Source of the DNA: Candidatus Gastranaerophilales bacterium
GTDB taxonomy: Bacteria > Cyanobacteriota > Vampirovibrionia > Gastranaerophilales > Gastranaerophilaceae
NCBI GenBank assembly: GCA_017402995.1
Contig: JAFQOV010000022.1
Span: forward strand, 1 to 64,000
Direction of reading: 5' to 3'
DNA: 64,000 bases
Shown: one piece after another, positions 38,455-47,635 of the stretch
How the letters are laid out: each line of letters opens with the position of its first letter
How positions within the stretch are numbered: position 1 is the first letter of the stretch
The notes under the pieces: model-generated
The model's input: the letters and a program-made list of their open reading frames with translations, nothing else
Told to the model about the DNA's origin: nothing
The model's database searches: none
Translations under genes and position numbers: made by a program

Positions 38455-38485
38455 ATAAAAAAGAGCCTCGAAAATTCGAGGCTCT
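38455..38485 (-). terminator. Intrinsic terminator after rpsP
   Basis: AGAGCCTCGAA/TTCGAGGCTCT is followed on the minus strand by TTTTTTATT. It lies between rpsP and the aminotransferase start. Confidence 0.9.
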
Positions 38486-38506
38486 AAACTTGTTTTATCT
38501 AAAAAA

Positions 38507-38869
38507 CTATGCCTCAACTTCAGCAGGTGCTTCCGCTTCTGCCGCCGCTGCTGCTTGTGCTGCTTTTTCTTCTTCTAATTTAGCTTGAGCTTTTTTAGAT
38601 AATTTAACTTTTTCAGATTTTTTATAGTTTAAGCTACCATCTTCGTTTGCATTGTTAATTAAATACATAACTGTTTCAGTAGCTTGAGCGCCTTGAGCAA
38701 TTCTTTCTTTTGCTCTTGCAACATTTAATTTCATTTCTTTTGATTTTGGGTTATAGAAACCTAATTCTTCAATAGGAGCGCCTTCGCGTTTGCAACGGCT
38801 GTCTATAACGATTATTCTGTAGCTAGGATTTTTCTTATAACCTAATCTTTTTAGTCTAATTTTAACCAC
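38507..38869 (-). CDS. rpsP: 30S ribosomal protein S16
   Basis: This 120-residue protein has VKIRLKRLGYKKNPSYRIIV, SRCKREGAPIEELGFYNP and an Ala/Glu-rich C-terminal tail longer than usual. The start is GTG at 38869, matching the family's MVKIRL start and preceded by AAGGA; the open frame further upstream is not S16-like. It is monocistronic here; the common rimM-trmD-rplS partners do not follow, and rplS is alone at 26065. Confidence 0.95.
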   Translation of the reverse strand: MVKIRLKRLGYKKNPSYRIIVIDSRCKREGAPIEELGFYNPKSKEMKLNVARAKERIAQGAQATETVMYLINNANEDGSLNYKKSEKVKLSKKAQAKLEEEKAAQAAAAAEAEAPAEVEA

Positions 38870-38983
38870 TTTAATAAATTCCTTTTTAGTGTACTGTCTT
38901 AATTCTATCAAACAATAAACATATTTATTTTGCAAGTGTATAAGCAATTTATTTGTTAAAAATTTTAATAAAAACCAAATATA

Positions 38984-38992
38984 TGCTATCAT
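38984..38992 (+). promoter_or_regulatory. Extended -10 for a predicted leaderless mRNA
   Basis: TGC-TATCAT (38984-38992) is 6 bases before the ATG at 38999. The -35 box is weak, consistent with an extended -10 promoter. No Shine-Dalgarno sequence. Confidence 0.5.
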
Positions 38993-38998
38993 TAAACA

Positions 38999-40012
38999 AT
39001 GATTTCAGAATTAATTGAAAAATTTTCAAACAACGAAGAAGTGACATCAACAGAACTTAAAGAAGGTTTTGACGAGATTTTTTCAGGGCTTGCACAAGAG
39101 TCTTTATCTTCTTCTTTTTTAACAGCTCTAAAAGTTAAAAAAGAAAATGAAGAAGATATTTTTTGCGCAATAACAAGCGCAAAAAATGCAATTTCTAAGA
39201 AAACATTATCTAAAAATTACGAAGAACTAGTTGAATATTTTACATTGGCTGATAGCAAAAATTATTTCGATATTCAATTTGCTTCAGATATTATCTCTAG
39301 CGCAAACAACCTTGGTGCTTTAAGATATTGTTTTTCTTCCCCTTTTTATAAAACTCAACCTTTTGAAACAGCTAAAGTTTTTAATTTAAATTTTGATATC
39401 GAAAAAGAAAATTTAACAGATAAATTTGAGCAAACAAACTTTGCCTATATCAAATTAGACACTCAAGAGCCCTATTTTAAATATACCAACGCCTTAAAAA
39501 GACAATTAAATTTTGACAATATTTTAAATATTACGGATAAATTTTTAAACCCATATAACGCTAAAAACCAGATTATTGGAGTAAAAAACAAAGAAACTGT
39601 CGAAAAAATCGCCTCATTATGTTTAAAATTAAACAATTCAAATTCATTAATTTTGTCATCAGAAAGCTCTCTTCCATTTGTTTGCCCAGAAGGCAACACC
39701 TTCGTTGCGGAAGCTTGGAAAGATAAAATATTTACATATAATTTAAATCTTGAACTTTTAGGTCTTAAAAAACATTCTCTTGAAGAAATCAAAATTTCAT
39801 CTAATGAAGAAACAAAAGACTTAATTTTTGAAGTTTTTAAAGATAAAAAACAAAACGCGATTTTTGATTTTATTGTTGCAAATTCAGGCTTAAATTTATA
39901 TATTTGCAAAAAAGCAAATTCAATCATAGAAGGGGTTGAGCTTGCCAAAAAGACAATTCTTGACAACACAGCTCAAGAAAAGCTTGAACAAATTATTAAA
40001 ATATTTTCTTAA
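38999..40012 (+). CDS. Degenerate anthranilate phosphoribosyltransferase (TrpD)-like protein
   Basis: This 337-residue protein keeps the TrpD fold pattern: an N-terminal helical ELKEGFDEIFSGLAQESLSSSFLTALKVKKENEED, and YTNALKRQLNFDNILNITDKFLNPYNAKNQIIGV where true TrpD has the R..LG..T..N..GPL.NP...Q..GV block. The glycine-rich PRPP loop (GTGGD) and the KHG block are missing. Catalysis is therefore unlikely; it may bind a nucleotide-like ligand or be regulatory. Predicted leaderless. It could also be in a nucleoside-phosphorylase branch; confidence in the fold is moderate. Confidence 0.6.
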   Translation: MISELIEKFSNNEEVTSTELKEGFDEIFSGLAQESLSSSFLTALKVKKENEEDIFCAITSAKNAISKKTLSKNYEELVEYFTLADSKNYFDIQFASDIISSANNLGALRYCFSSPFYKTQPFETAKVFNLNFDIEKENLTDKFEQTNFAYIKLDTQEPYFKYTNALKRQLNFDNILNITDKFLNPYNAKNQIIGVKNKETVEKIASLCLKLNNSNSLILSSESSLPFVCPEGNTFVAEAWKDKIFTYNLNLELLGLKKHSLEEIKISSNEETKDLIFEVFKDKKQNAIFDFIVANSGLNLYICKKANSIIEGVELAKKTILDNTAQEKLEQIIKIFS

Positions 40013-40021
40013 AAAATTTTA

Positions 40022-40050
40022 TTGAAATAAGTTAAATTTAAATTTATAAT
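40022..40050 (+). promoter_or_regulatory. Predicted promoter with very short leader
   Basis: TTGAAA (40022-40027), a 17-base spacer, TATAAT (40045-40050), then 11 bases to the ATG at 40062. The leader would be about 4-5 bases. Confidence 0.65.
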
Positions 40051-40061
40051 GTTTATCTGAT

Positions 40062-40790
40062 ATGGATAAAATAATTAAAACATTTGTTATATTTTTTCTG
40101 CTTATAGGTCTGAATCTTCCCGCTTTTTCAAAAACCGAAACCCAAGGGAACGATTTTTTATATTCTCAAGAATATTTTGACTATTTAATTGAGTGCGCAA
40201 GCATTGAGAAAAACGAAGCGCAAGAGCAGGAAAAAGAAGAAGAATTTGAAGAATTAAATTACGCAGAAATCATGCAACAAGATGACATGATTACAGGTGA
40301 TTATGAGCCATTTAAGCTTCGCATCCAAGAAAATTCAAGAGTAAATCCATATGGTGAAACATTTAAAAAAGAAGACAGCAAAACAATAATCATGCTGACT
40401 GATAAATTTAGCGTTATTCAAGATGTCAATAAAATTAAGAACAAATACAGCAGTACAGACTATCGCGTTTTAGCAGGTGTTGAATATTCTCCATTTAAAT
40501 TTTTCAAAATCGCAACAGGTCTTGAAACAAACTATCGCGGACAAGACCAAAACCCAAATTCAAGAAAAATATATTTTACACCAAGCGTCTATTTCACAGA
40601 TAAAATTTCTCTGACTTTTTATAACAAATTGAACGTCTTAACAAAATCAACAGATTTCGATATCGGTTTAAATGTGTCTCCGTTTAAATCAAAATTTATG
40701 GACTTCGGAGTTTACGCAGGAACAACGCGCTATCAAACAGGCACGCACAGCGAAAGCGTTAACTTCAGAACAAATTGGTATCTTTTTTAA
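40062..40790 (+). CDS. Outer-membrane beta-barrel candidate
   Basis: This 242-residue protein has a signal peptide (cut near AFSKTE, residue 22-23), an acidic stretch (about 45-70), and alternating amphipathic strands in the C-terminal half (KFFKIATGLETNYRG, KIYFTPSVYFTDKISLTFYNK, MDFGVYAGTTRYQ). It ends in Phe (TNWYLF), the usual barrel C-terminal signature. The function is unknown. Its stop abuts the next convergent gene directly. Confidence 0.75.
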   Translation: MDKIIKTFVIFFLLIGLNLPAFSKTETQGNDFLYSQEYFDYLIECASIEKNEAQEQEKEEEFEELNYAEIMQQDDMITGDYEPFKLRIQENSRVNPYGETFKKEDSKTIIMLTDKFSVIQDVNKIKNKYSSTDYRVLAGVEYSPFKFFKIATGLETNYRGQDQNPNSRKIYFTPSVYFTDKISLTFYNKLNVLTKSTDFDIGLNVSPFKSKFMDFGVYAGTTRYQTGTHSESVNFRTNWYLF

Positions 40791-41294
40791 TTATTTGTTC
40801 AAGAAATTTTTATTGTATTCGCTAAGCATTTCTAAAGACATCATTAATGCTTGATTTGTATTGTCATATCCGCTTGAACCATTGCTTTGTGCTTGAATAT
40901 TTGCTAACTCTTGGCTCAAACCGTTTAGTTTTTGAAGCATAATCGGATTATTTTTGTGCATTTCGATTTTTTGCTCTAAAACCATTTCAATTTTAGACAA
41001 AATGCTTTTAAACTCTTCCCCTTGTTCAACATTAATTCCGAGCTGTTTTGCCAAAGCTTCAGCGCGTTTGTAAAGGTCAGAAGACGATTGGTTTTGGTTA
41101 AAACTATTTTCATTATTGTTGCTTTTTGAAGCTTCATAAGCTTGTAAAAGCTTTTTGCCTTGCGATTCTGTTGTATTATTATCAAACGGAATATTAAGCT
41201 CTTCGAGCTTTTGTCTTGTTTGATTTGTTAATTTTTGAGTATATGCCCCAATTGAAGAAGCACCCATCGCAATGTTAATTGAACCAATAGCCAT
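40791..41294 (-). CDS. Hypothetical Asn/Gln/Ser-rich protein
   Basis: This 167-residue protein lacks a classical signal peptide. The N-terminus MAIGSINIAMGASSIGAYTQK is Ala/Ser/Ile-rich, followed by an Asn/Ser-rich disordered part and helices (YKRAEALAKQLGI, EFKSILSKIEMVLEQKIEM). AAAGGTG precedes the ATG. The style is similar to the next protein (41460-43292), so the two may share an export route. Function unknown. Confidence 0.7.
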   Translation of the reverse strand: MAIGSINIAMGASSIGAYTQKLTNQTRQKLEELNIPFDNNTTESQGKKLLQAYEASKSNNNENSFNQNQSSSDLYKRAEALAKQLGINVEQGEEFKSILSKIEMVLEQKIEMHKNNPIMLQKLNGLSQELANIQAQSNGSSGYDNTNQALMMSLEMLSEYNKNFLNK

Positions 41295-41417
41295 AATACA
41301 CCTTTACTCTCTTTTCCTTAATAATTTTTTCCTATCCGTCAACCTTCTTGATATGTTTTTCGGCATATTTATGAAAAAAATTAGGTTTTTTAAGGCTTTT
41401 TTTACAAATGTTTACAA

Positions 41418-41455
41418 ATAAAAAATCCAAAAAAGAAACTTTTTTGGATTTTTTG
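41418..41455 (-). terminator. Intrinsic terminator
   Basis: AAAAAATCCAAAAAA/TTTTTTGGATTTTTT with a 5-base loop lies just past the stop of the 610-residue gene and ends in a T run on the minus strand. Confidence 0.8.
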
Positions 41456-41459
41456 GCTA

Positions 41460-43292
41460 TTAATGTTTATATTTTTGCATTATCTTTTCCATTCGAGATA
41501 ATGATTTTTCGCCGTTTAGCGTTTCAGATGAAAAATCAGTATCGATTTTTGAATCATCATCAACTTGCGGTGTTTGATTAATTAAATCGTTTACATAAGA
41601 TGTGTCATAGTCTTCAACGTCAAAATTTTGCATAGATGAAGGGCTTGCAACAGTGCCTTCATCTTGTTTTTTATGCCAAATATCAGCATATTCGCGTTCT
41701 TGACCATTAATTTTAAAAGTCGCACCTTCTTGGGTCATTAAATCATTGCCTTTGCCGTCATAATTTTTATTCATAACAGTTTCTGAGCCAGACAAGTTAA
41801 TCTCTGTAATTCCAAGGTCGATTAACGACTCAATATTTGAATTATAGCCATCTGTTTTAATATAAAGCCCATATTTTTCTTGTAATTGTTTTAAATCATC
41901 TTCGTCAAGTTTTGTATCAGCCCCGCCAACAAGACCTTCTTTTTTAGCTAGCGCATTAAGCGCCTCAAAACCATCTTTAAAGCCATCTTTTTTGCCATCA
42001 CCATCTAAGTCAGTATTGTTTCCGAAACATTCTGAGCCATCTTCGCCCGAAATTCCATCACCATCTTTGTCAAAAACTAATACTGCGTCAGCCGAATCAT
42101 TGATTTTATCTAGTTTTCCATCACCATCAATATCGTAATCGATAATTTTATCAGATGTTTTAACGCCGTCTCCATTCAAATCAAAAGATAATGGCGAACA
42201 TGTGCAATATGTTGCAGTGTCAGAAGAGAAATTACCGCAATCGTCCATATAGAAAATTGTTTCAGCACCTTCTTCGCTTGAACCTGGCTTGTAATTGTTC
42301 ATGTAACCATTTCCAGATTCAATGATATCAAACCCACCATTGCAACCAAATTGACGCGCTAAAGTCGCACCGCCATTGCCCATATCGTAGATGTGATATT
42401 TGCCGTCTTGCTTGCCTGGCGCGAAGATATATCTTGGCGAACCATCTGGCAATTTTTCTGATAAATTGACATTATTTTCTTCCGCTAATGCCCATTCTTC
42501 TTCTGAAACTAAGTCATGTTTTGCTTCTTCTAGCGCGGTTTGTGCCTGTGTTAAAGAAACCTCTGTTGCAGATTTTGTTTCGTTAAGAGATGTCAGTTTT
42601 GTTGTTAAATTTGAAATATTAGAATTAATTGATTTAATTTCTGAATCTTTATTTGCTAATTTTGTTTTTAAAACGCCAAGCTCAGAAGCAACAGACGAAG
42701 ATTGTCCTTTAAGGTTTTCAATTGCAGCCAATGCAGAACCGCCAAATTCCATACCTTCTAACTTAGAGCTTAAATATTCGCCCCAATCACCATCTTCTTC
42801 TTCGTTATAATCAGCCATAGCCTGATAAATGACACCTTGTTGTTCATCTTTAGCTTCGGCTTCTAAATTACTTGTAGCTTTTTCAATATCTTCAATAATT
42901 GAAGAATATTTATTGTTATTTTGAGTAAATTGATTTTCAATTGCCTTTCTTTCGCTATCAGCATTAGCTAACTTGTTTTGCTCTTGCTCTAGTTCTTTTG
43001 CAATTTGTTCAATTTCTTTTGCTAAATCAACAATTTGTTGCTGATACAGTGCAATGTCTTGTTGCGCTTGCATAATTTTTTGCACAACTTCTTCAGCTGA
43101 TGGTGCGTTTGGATCTTCACCATCTAATCTATCCGCTGATTTTTCAAACCCATCAAGATTGCTGTTTTCATCTTGAACATATTCATAAAGTTTTGTAGAT
43201 TTCGCTGCCAAATTTGCAACAGAAGAATCGTTTGTCAACGCAGATAAATCAACGTTACTCAAAGCTGAATTTGTAACCGAATTTGCACCCAT
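41460..43292 (-). CDS. Large coiled-coil protein with EF-hand-like calcium loops
   Basis: This 610-residue protein has no signal peptide or membrane segment. The N-terminus is polar (MGANSVTNSALSNVDLS). Coiled coils run from about 60 to 280. A Cys-containing central domain is followed (about 385-450) by four Asp-rich loops: DLNGDGV, DIDGDGKLD, DKDGDGIS and DLDGDGKKD. These match the DxDxDG calcium-binding pattern. The tail is acidic. An upstream start 14 codons earlier exists, but AGGAAAG before ATG 43292 is better. It is probably an extracellular or surface protein exported by a non-Sec route; this is inference. Confidence 0.75.
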   Translation of the reverse strand: MGANSVTNSALSNVDLSALTNDSSVANLAAKSTKLYEYVQDENSNLDGFEKSADRLDGEDPNAPSAEEVVQKIMQAQQDIALYQQQIVDLAKEIEQIAKELEQEQNKLANADSERKAIENQFTQNNNKYSSIIEDIEKATSNLEAEAKDEQQGVIYQAMADYNEEEDGDWGEYLSSKLEGMEFGGSALAAIENLKGQSSSVASELGVLKTKLANKDSEIKSINSNISNLTTKLTSLNETKSATEVSLTQAQTALEEAKHDLVSEEEWALAEENNVNLSEKLPDGSPRYIFAPGKQDGKYHIYDMGNGGATLARQFGCNGGFDIIESGNGYMNNYKPGSSEEGAETIFYMDDCGNFSSDTATYCTCSPLSFDLNGDGVKTSDKIIDYDIDGDGKLDKINDSADAVLVFDKDGDGISGEDGSECFGNNTDLDGDGKKDGFKDGFEALNALAKKEGLVGGADTKLDEDDLKQLQEKYGLYIKTDGYNSNIESLIDLGITEINLSGSETVMNKNYDGKGNDLMTQEGATFKINGQEREYADIWHKKQDEGTVASPSSMQNFDVEDYDTSYVNDLINQTPQVDDDSKIDTDFSSETLNGEKSLSRMEKIMQKYKH

Positions 43293-43378
43293 TTTTTGTC
43301 TTTCCTTAATCTGATATAAGATAAAAGACGACAAAATGCGCGCAAACTTTAGGAAAAACGAGAAATTGTTAACATATG

Positions 43379-43804
43379 TTAACTTAATCTTTTGATGATT
43401 TGAATATTGTTGTTATCAGAATCTGCCCAAACAGAATTTCCTAATTTATGTTTTGAATAGATTATTTGACTATCAGAGTTTAAATCTTGCGCTATAAGCA
43501 AATCATACCCATCTAACCATGGGTTTTCATAGACAAAAGAAAAATCCCCTTGCCCAATTTTGTGACCTTTTGAAAGCCCAAGCGCAACAAATTCCATCTC
43601 TTTAAACATATCTATTGCATCTTTTGGGTTAAGAATTTTTTTGATTTCTTCGGGCAAAGTAACATATTTGCGCATATATTGTGCATTAGATGAAAAAGAA
43701 ACACAATCATGTTTTGTGGGGGACAAAGAACTTTGTGCGCACTTTTTCTTTGCACAATTTCGTACCCCAAAATAACCCAAACAATTAATTTGTGGAACTT
43801 TCAT
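43379..43804 (-). CDS. Hypothetical small protein with Cys-rich N-terminus
   Basis: This 141-residue protein starts MKVPQINCLGYFGVRNCAKK, followed by two more cysteines and CVSFSSNAQ; the rest is mixed alpha/beta. No signal peptide or known domain. GGAAGAGAAAC precedes the ATG. It lies upstream of the calcium-loop protein in the same direction, 86 bases apart. The function is unknown. Confidence 0.65.
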   Translation of the reverse strand: MKVPQINCLGYFGVRNCAKKKCAQSSLSPTKHDCVSFSSNAQYMRKYVTLPEEIKKILNPKDAIDMFKEMEFVALGLSKGHKIGQGDFSFVYENPWLDGYDLLIAQDLNSDSQIIYSKHKLGNSVWADSDNNNIQIIKRLS

Positions 43805-44013
43805 GTTTCTCTTCCTATCAACACATTATCTATTATTATTTTAGCAAATTTTCATGCAAATTTCTATAATATATTTAAAGTATTACAAAACTAAATATGG
43901 TATTAAATACACTTTTTATGCGGTTTTTGGCGGTTAAGGAAAAGCCAAGACTAGCAAATATTCTAATGCAATTTTTCTATTTTTAAGATAAAATAATTCA
44001 CAAAGGAGTTAAG

Positions 44014-45222
44014 ATGCAAAACACTAAAAAACTAACAAATGACTTATTTTATATTGGCGTAAACGATAGAAAAATCGCACTTTTTGAAAGTGTATATCCT
44101 GTATCGGATGGGATTTCATATAATTCATATTTTCTAAATGACGAAAAGACAGTTCTTTTTGACACTGTCGATAAAGACTATTCTATTCAATTTTTTGAAA
44201 ATCTTGATTATTTGCTAAATAAAAAAGCTCTAGATTACTTAATTATCAATCACCTTGAGCCAGATCACAGCGCTTTAATTAAAGAGGTTGTTAAGAAATT
44301 TCCAAACATAAAAATCGTTTTAAATCAAAAAGCAAAACAAATGCTTTTGCAATTTTTTGAATTTGATTTCGATATCGAAAAAAATATTCAAATTGTAAAA
44401 GAAGGCGATATCCTTGAAACAGGCAAACACAAACTTACTTTTGTTATGGCTCCAATGGTACATTGGCCAGAAGTTATGGTCACATACGATTTAGTAGATA
44501 AAATTTTATTTTCTGCTGACGCTTTTGGTGCTTTTGGTGCGCTAGATGGTAATATTTTTGATACAGAAGTCGATTTTGACAAAAAAATTGATGAATACAG
44601 AAGATATTACACAAATATTGTTGGAAAATATGGCGCTCAAACGCAAATGCTTTTAAACAAAGCAAGTGCTCTTGAAATCAAGATGATATGCCCATTGCAC
44701 GGTTTAATTATTAAAGAAAATATTCAAAAATTAATCGATTTACACATTAATTGGGCAAATTACACACCAGAAAAAAAATCTGTTTTGCTTTTGTATTCAA
44801 GCGTTTATGGAAATACTCAAAATGCGGTTGAAGTTTTAGCAAACAAACTTGCTCAAAAAAGCATAAAAGATATTAAAATATTTGATGTTTCAAGAGTTCA
44901 TCATTCATTTATCTTGTCAAAATGTTTTGAATATTCACACATTGTTTTAGCGACAACAACCTATAACAATGATATTTTCATCAATATGAAACATTTTATT
45001 GACGATTTAGTTTCTCATAATCTTCAAAATAGAACCTATGCAATTATCCAAAATGGCTCTTGGGCGCCAACTTGCGCTTTAAAAATTAAAGAAGAATTAG
45101 AAAAATTAAAAGGTTCAAGTTTCATTGAAAAGCAAATCTGCATTAAATCAACACTAAAACAAGAACAAGACAAAGAACTCGACGAACTTGCAGATGAAAT
45201 TAATAAAAATTTAAAAGGTTAA
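44014..45222 (+). CDS. Flavodiiron protein (A-type flavoprotein, FprA/NorV family)
   Basis: This 402-residue protein has an N-terminal metallo-beta-lactamase-like diiron domain with HLEPDH (H80, E82, D84, H85), a further His in MAPMVHWPE, Asp in SADAFG, and His in CPLHGLI. A C-terminal flavodoxin domain binds FMN (LLYSSVYGNTQNAV). It reduces O2 or NO to protect anaerobes. No rubredoxin or reductase is fused. AAAGGAG ribosome site. A shared terminator follows. Confidence 0.95.
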   Translation: MQNTKKLTNDLFYIGVNDRKIALFESVYPVSDGISYNSYFLNDEKTVLFDTVDKDYSIQFFENLDYLLNKKALDYLIINHLEPDHSALIKEVVKKFPNIKIVLNQKAKQMLLQFFEFDFDIEKNIQIVKEGDILETGKHKLTFVMAPMVHWPEVMVTYDLVDKILFSADAFGAFGALDGNIFDTEVDFDKKIDEYRRYYTNIVGKYGAQTQMLLNKASALEIKMICPLHGLIIKENIQKLIDLHINWANYTPEKKSVLLLYSSVYGNTQNAVEVLANKLAQKSIKDIKIFDVSRVHHSFILSKCFEYSHIVLATTTYNNDIFINMKHFIDDLVSHNLQNRTYAIIQNGSWAPTCALKIKEELEKLKGSSFIEKQICIKSTLKQEQDKELDELADEINKNLKG

Positions 45223-45242
45223 CTTAAGCGTTAACCTTTTTT
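45213..45242. terminator. Bidirectional terminator spanning two stop codons
   Basis: AAAAGGTTAAC/GTTAACCTTTT with loop TTAAGC. The stop codons of the flavodiiron gene and the convergent acyl-CoA synthetase gene both lie in the hairpin. Confidence 0.88.
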
Positions 45243-46867
45243 CTTGATATTTTTGAAATTCCAGTTCTTGGCAAAGGCTCTGTAACGACAAGAATGTTTG
45301 TTGGTCGTTTATATGAAGATAATTCATTTGATAATTTTTTAACTTCTTTAACAACCATTTCTTGAAGCTCGTCAACATTATGTTTTTCAACAAGTTCTTT
45401 ACCAGGATAGATTTTTGCGAAAATTTCTTCTGTCCCTTGCTTAAAGCCCGCCTTTTTAACTTCAGAACAAACTAAAACTTCTTCTACAATAGGGCTTTTA
45501 GACAAAACTGCCTCAACTTCTTCTGGAAACACCTTTTTACCACCAGATAAAACAATCATGTTTTTAATTCTTCCAGTGATATAGATAAAGCCTTGTTTTG
45601 AAATGCGCGCAATGTCTCCTGTTTTAAGCCAACCATCTTCTGTCATAACCGTTTTTGTTAATTCAGGGTTGTTATAATACCCTTTCATGACATTATCGCC
45701 TTTGACTTGTAGTTCTTGGGTTTGGGAGTCTAGTCTAACTTTAACGCCAGGCAAGGCCTTACCAACTGAACCAAGACGTTTTGCGCCAAATCTATTAGCC
45801 GAAACAACGGGACTAGCCTCAGATAAGCCATATGCTTCATAAATTTGAACACCGATTGTTTCAAAGAATTTTCCAACTTCAAAATCCATTGGCGCACCGC
45901 CAGACATAAAGCCTTTAAATTTTGGTCCAAACTTTCTGCCAATCTCTTTGAAAAGCAATTTTGAAACAAGTGGATTTTTAATCATGCTTGCAAGACTATA
46001 TTTGAATTTAAAAAATCTGCTCTTAAATGGTCCATATTGCCTTATTTCTGTCTCTAAAGTTGATTTTAACAGCTTCAAAAATGAAGGAACTGTTGCCATA
46101 AACGAGATATTTTTAATGTTCATAATTTCTAAAATATCTTTTGGTTTTAAGCTATGCGAATAATAAATCGACGCACCTTGGTTAAGAAAAGACATAAAAC
46201 CAACAGAAATCTCATATAAGTGATTCATTGGCAAGAAAGAAAGCATACAATCTTTTGGCCCAAAATTAAAACATTGGCTAACTGCCATTACTTGACTAAA
46301 CATATTCCTAAAAGTAATCTCAACCCCTTTAGGATTACCTGTTGTGCCAGATGTATAGCAAATTATAGCTGTTTTATCAAGCCTTTGATGGCGCCATTTA
46401 ACATTTGCGTTTGTTTCAATGGCATATAAATTTGTGTGCTCCTTGCTTTGACCTTTGCCGTCAATAACAACAATTGACTCAATTGAAGGAATAATTTCTT
46501 TTAGTTTTTCTGCTGTTTCTAAATAAGTTTTAGATGTGAAAATTACTCTTGGCAAACAATCTGAAAGAATATGGGTATATTCATGGATTGTTAATTTAAC
46601 ATCAAGCGGAACAATTGTTAACCCCGCCATGACTGTTCCAAAAATAACCGCGCCAAATTCAGGCATAGATTCAGATAAAATCGCAACTCTATCGCCTTTA
46701 TTCATACCAGAAGCGATTAAATAGCTGCCAACTTTTCTTGATAAAATACCTAATCCTTTATATGTTAACTCTGCCCAGCCAAGTTTTGTTCTTATGCCTA
46801 AAGCAACATTATTTTCTACCTCTCTCGTTCTTTGTTCAAGAAACGATAATATATTTTGATTTTTCAT
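45224..46867 (-). CDS. Long-chain acyl-CoA / acyl-ACP synthetase (AMP-binding)
   Basis: This 547-residue ANL-family enzyme has the P-loop YTSGTTGNPKGVEI, the A5 block YEAYGLSEASPV, the TGD motif (GWLKTGDIARI) and the C-terminal lysine region (PRTGISKISRKKV). It activates fatty acids with ATP, then transfers to CoA or ACP. It is a single gene after a GAGGAG site. The exact acceptor cannot be set. Confidence 0.93.
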   Translation of the reverse strand: MKNQNILSFLEQRTREVENNVALGIRTKLGWAELTYKGLGILSRKVGSYLIASGMNKGDRVAILSESMPEFGAVIFGTVMAGLTIVPLDVKLTIHEYTHILSDCLPRVIFTSKTYLETAEKLKEIIPSIESIVVIDGKGQSKEHTNLYAIETNANVKWRHQRLDKTAIICYTSGTTGNPKGVEITFRNMFSQVMAVSQCFNFGPKDCMLSFLPMNHLYEISVGFMSFLNQGASIYYSHSLKPKDILEIMNIKNISFMATVPSFLKLLKSTLETEIRQYGPFKSRFFKFKYSLASMIKNPLVSKLLFKEIGRKFGPKFKGFMSGGAPMDFEVGKFFETIGVQIYEAYGLSEASPVVSANRFGAKRLGSVGKALPGVKVRLDSQTQELQVKGDNVMKGYYNNPELTKTVMTEDGWLKTGDIARISKQGFIYITGRIKNMIVLSGGKKVFPEEVEAVLSKSPIVEEVLVCSEVKKAGFKQGTEEIFAKIYPGKELVEKHNVDELQEMVVKEVKKLSNELSSYKRPTNILVVTEPLPRTGISKISRKKVNA

Positions 46868-46980
46868 AAAATCTCCTCTACGTCATTTTATATTATATTA
46901 TAATTTTTAAAAAACAATCCAAAAATTTATAAAATTATAATTTATTTAATGATATAATTAAATTAATTAGGAGTAACAAA

Positions 46981-47493
46981 ATGATTGAAATGAGAGTAAT
47001 GGGCATAGCTTTAGACACTCGTACAGGCTCACCCATTGTAGTATTAAACGACAAAGAAAACAGAAAAGCTTTGCCAATTTGGATTGGTTCAGCAGAAGCA
47101 AGCGCAATAATCAGAAAAATCGAAAATATCCCATCTACAAGACCTTTAACGCACGATTTATTTATTGATATTGCAAAACAAACAGAGTTTAAAATTACTA
47201 AAATTGAAATAAACGACGTTGACGACCAAACATATTTTGCAACTGTATTTATGTATAATGAAAAATTGCAAAAAGAAGTTCAAATCGATTCTCGTCCATC
47301 AGACGCGATTGCAATTGCACTTCGAGCTGATGTTCCAATTTATGTAACAGTCAATGTTTTGGCAACAGGACTTGTTTCAACAGACGTTGAAAAAGACGAG
47401 CAAGAAGCCGCAGAATTTAAAGATTTCATTCAAGACATCAAACCTTCAGATTTTGAAAAATTACTGAAAAAGAATTTTGAGTCCGATCAATAA
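46981..47493 (+). CDS. Bifunctional nuclease family protein (DUF151)
   Basis: This 170-residue protein has the family pattern MRVMGIALD, SPIVVLND, ALPIWIGSAEASAI, RPLTHDLF and DSRPSDAIAIALRADVPIYV. Plant and bacterial members are reported as DNase/RNase or stress proteins; the activity here is inferred. TTAGGAG precedes the ATG. The acidic C-terminal tail is longer than the core. Confidence 0.93.
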   Translation: MIEMRVMGIALDTRTGSPIVVLNDKENRKALPIWIGSAEASAIIRKIENIPSTRPLTHDLFIDIAKQTEFKITKIEINDVDDQTYFATVFMYNEKLQKEVQIDSRPSDAIAIALRADVPIYVTVNVLATGLVSTDVEKDEQEAAEFKDFIQDIKPSDFEKLLKKNFESDQ

Positions 47494-47544
47494 AGCTCTG
47501 CAATCCTTGTTGAAAGTCAGTTTGTTTTTAAGATATTTTTTTCG

Positions 47545-47601
47545 AATACCATTCAAACCGATAAAATTTGTTGTTGTATAATTTTTGTTTTCCATGGTAT
47601 T
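47545..47601 (+). promoter_or_regulatory. Promoter region of the DUF1858 gene with flanking inverted repeat
   Basis: AATACCAT (47545-47552) and ATGGTATT (47594-47601) flank a TATAAT (47577-47582). It could be an operator pair, or chance in AT-rich DNA. Confidence 0.3.
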
Positions 47602-47635
47602 TTATTAATGTAAATTATAAAAAAGGCAAGAAAAA

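Noticed and set aside
41369-41419. Sixteen-codon plus-strand ORF starting MKKIRFF
   Set aside because: No ribosome site, inside an AT-rich intergenic gap, and too short to support.
43894-43950. ATGGTATT and a small hairpin upstream of the flavodiiron gene as a redox operator shared with the DUF1858 gene
   Set aside because: An 8-mer of this composition is expected several times by chance in the window, and the hairpin stem is only 5 bp.
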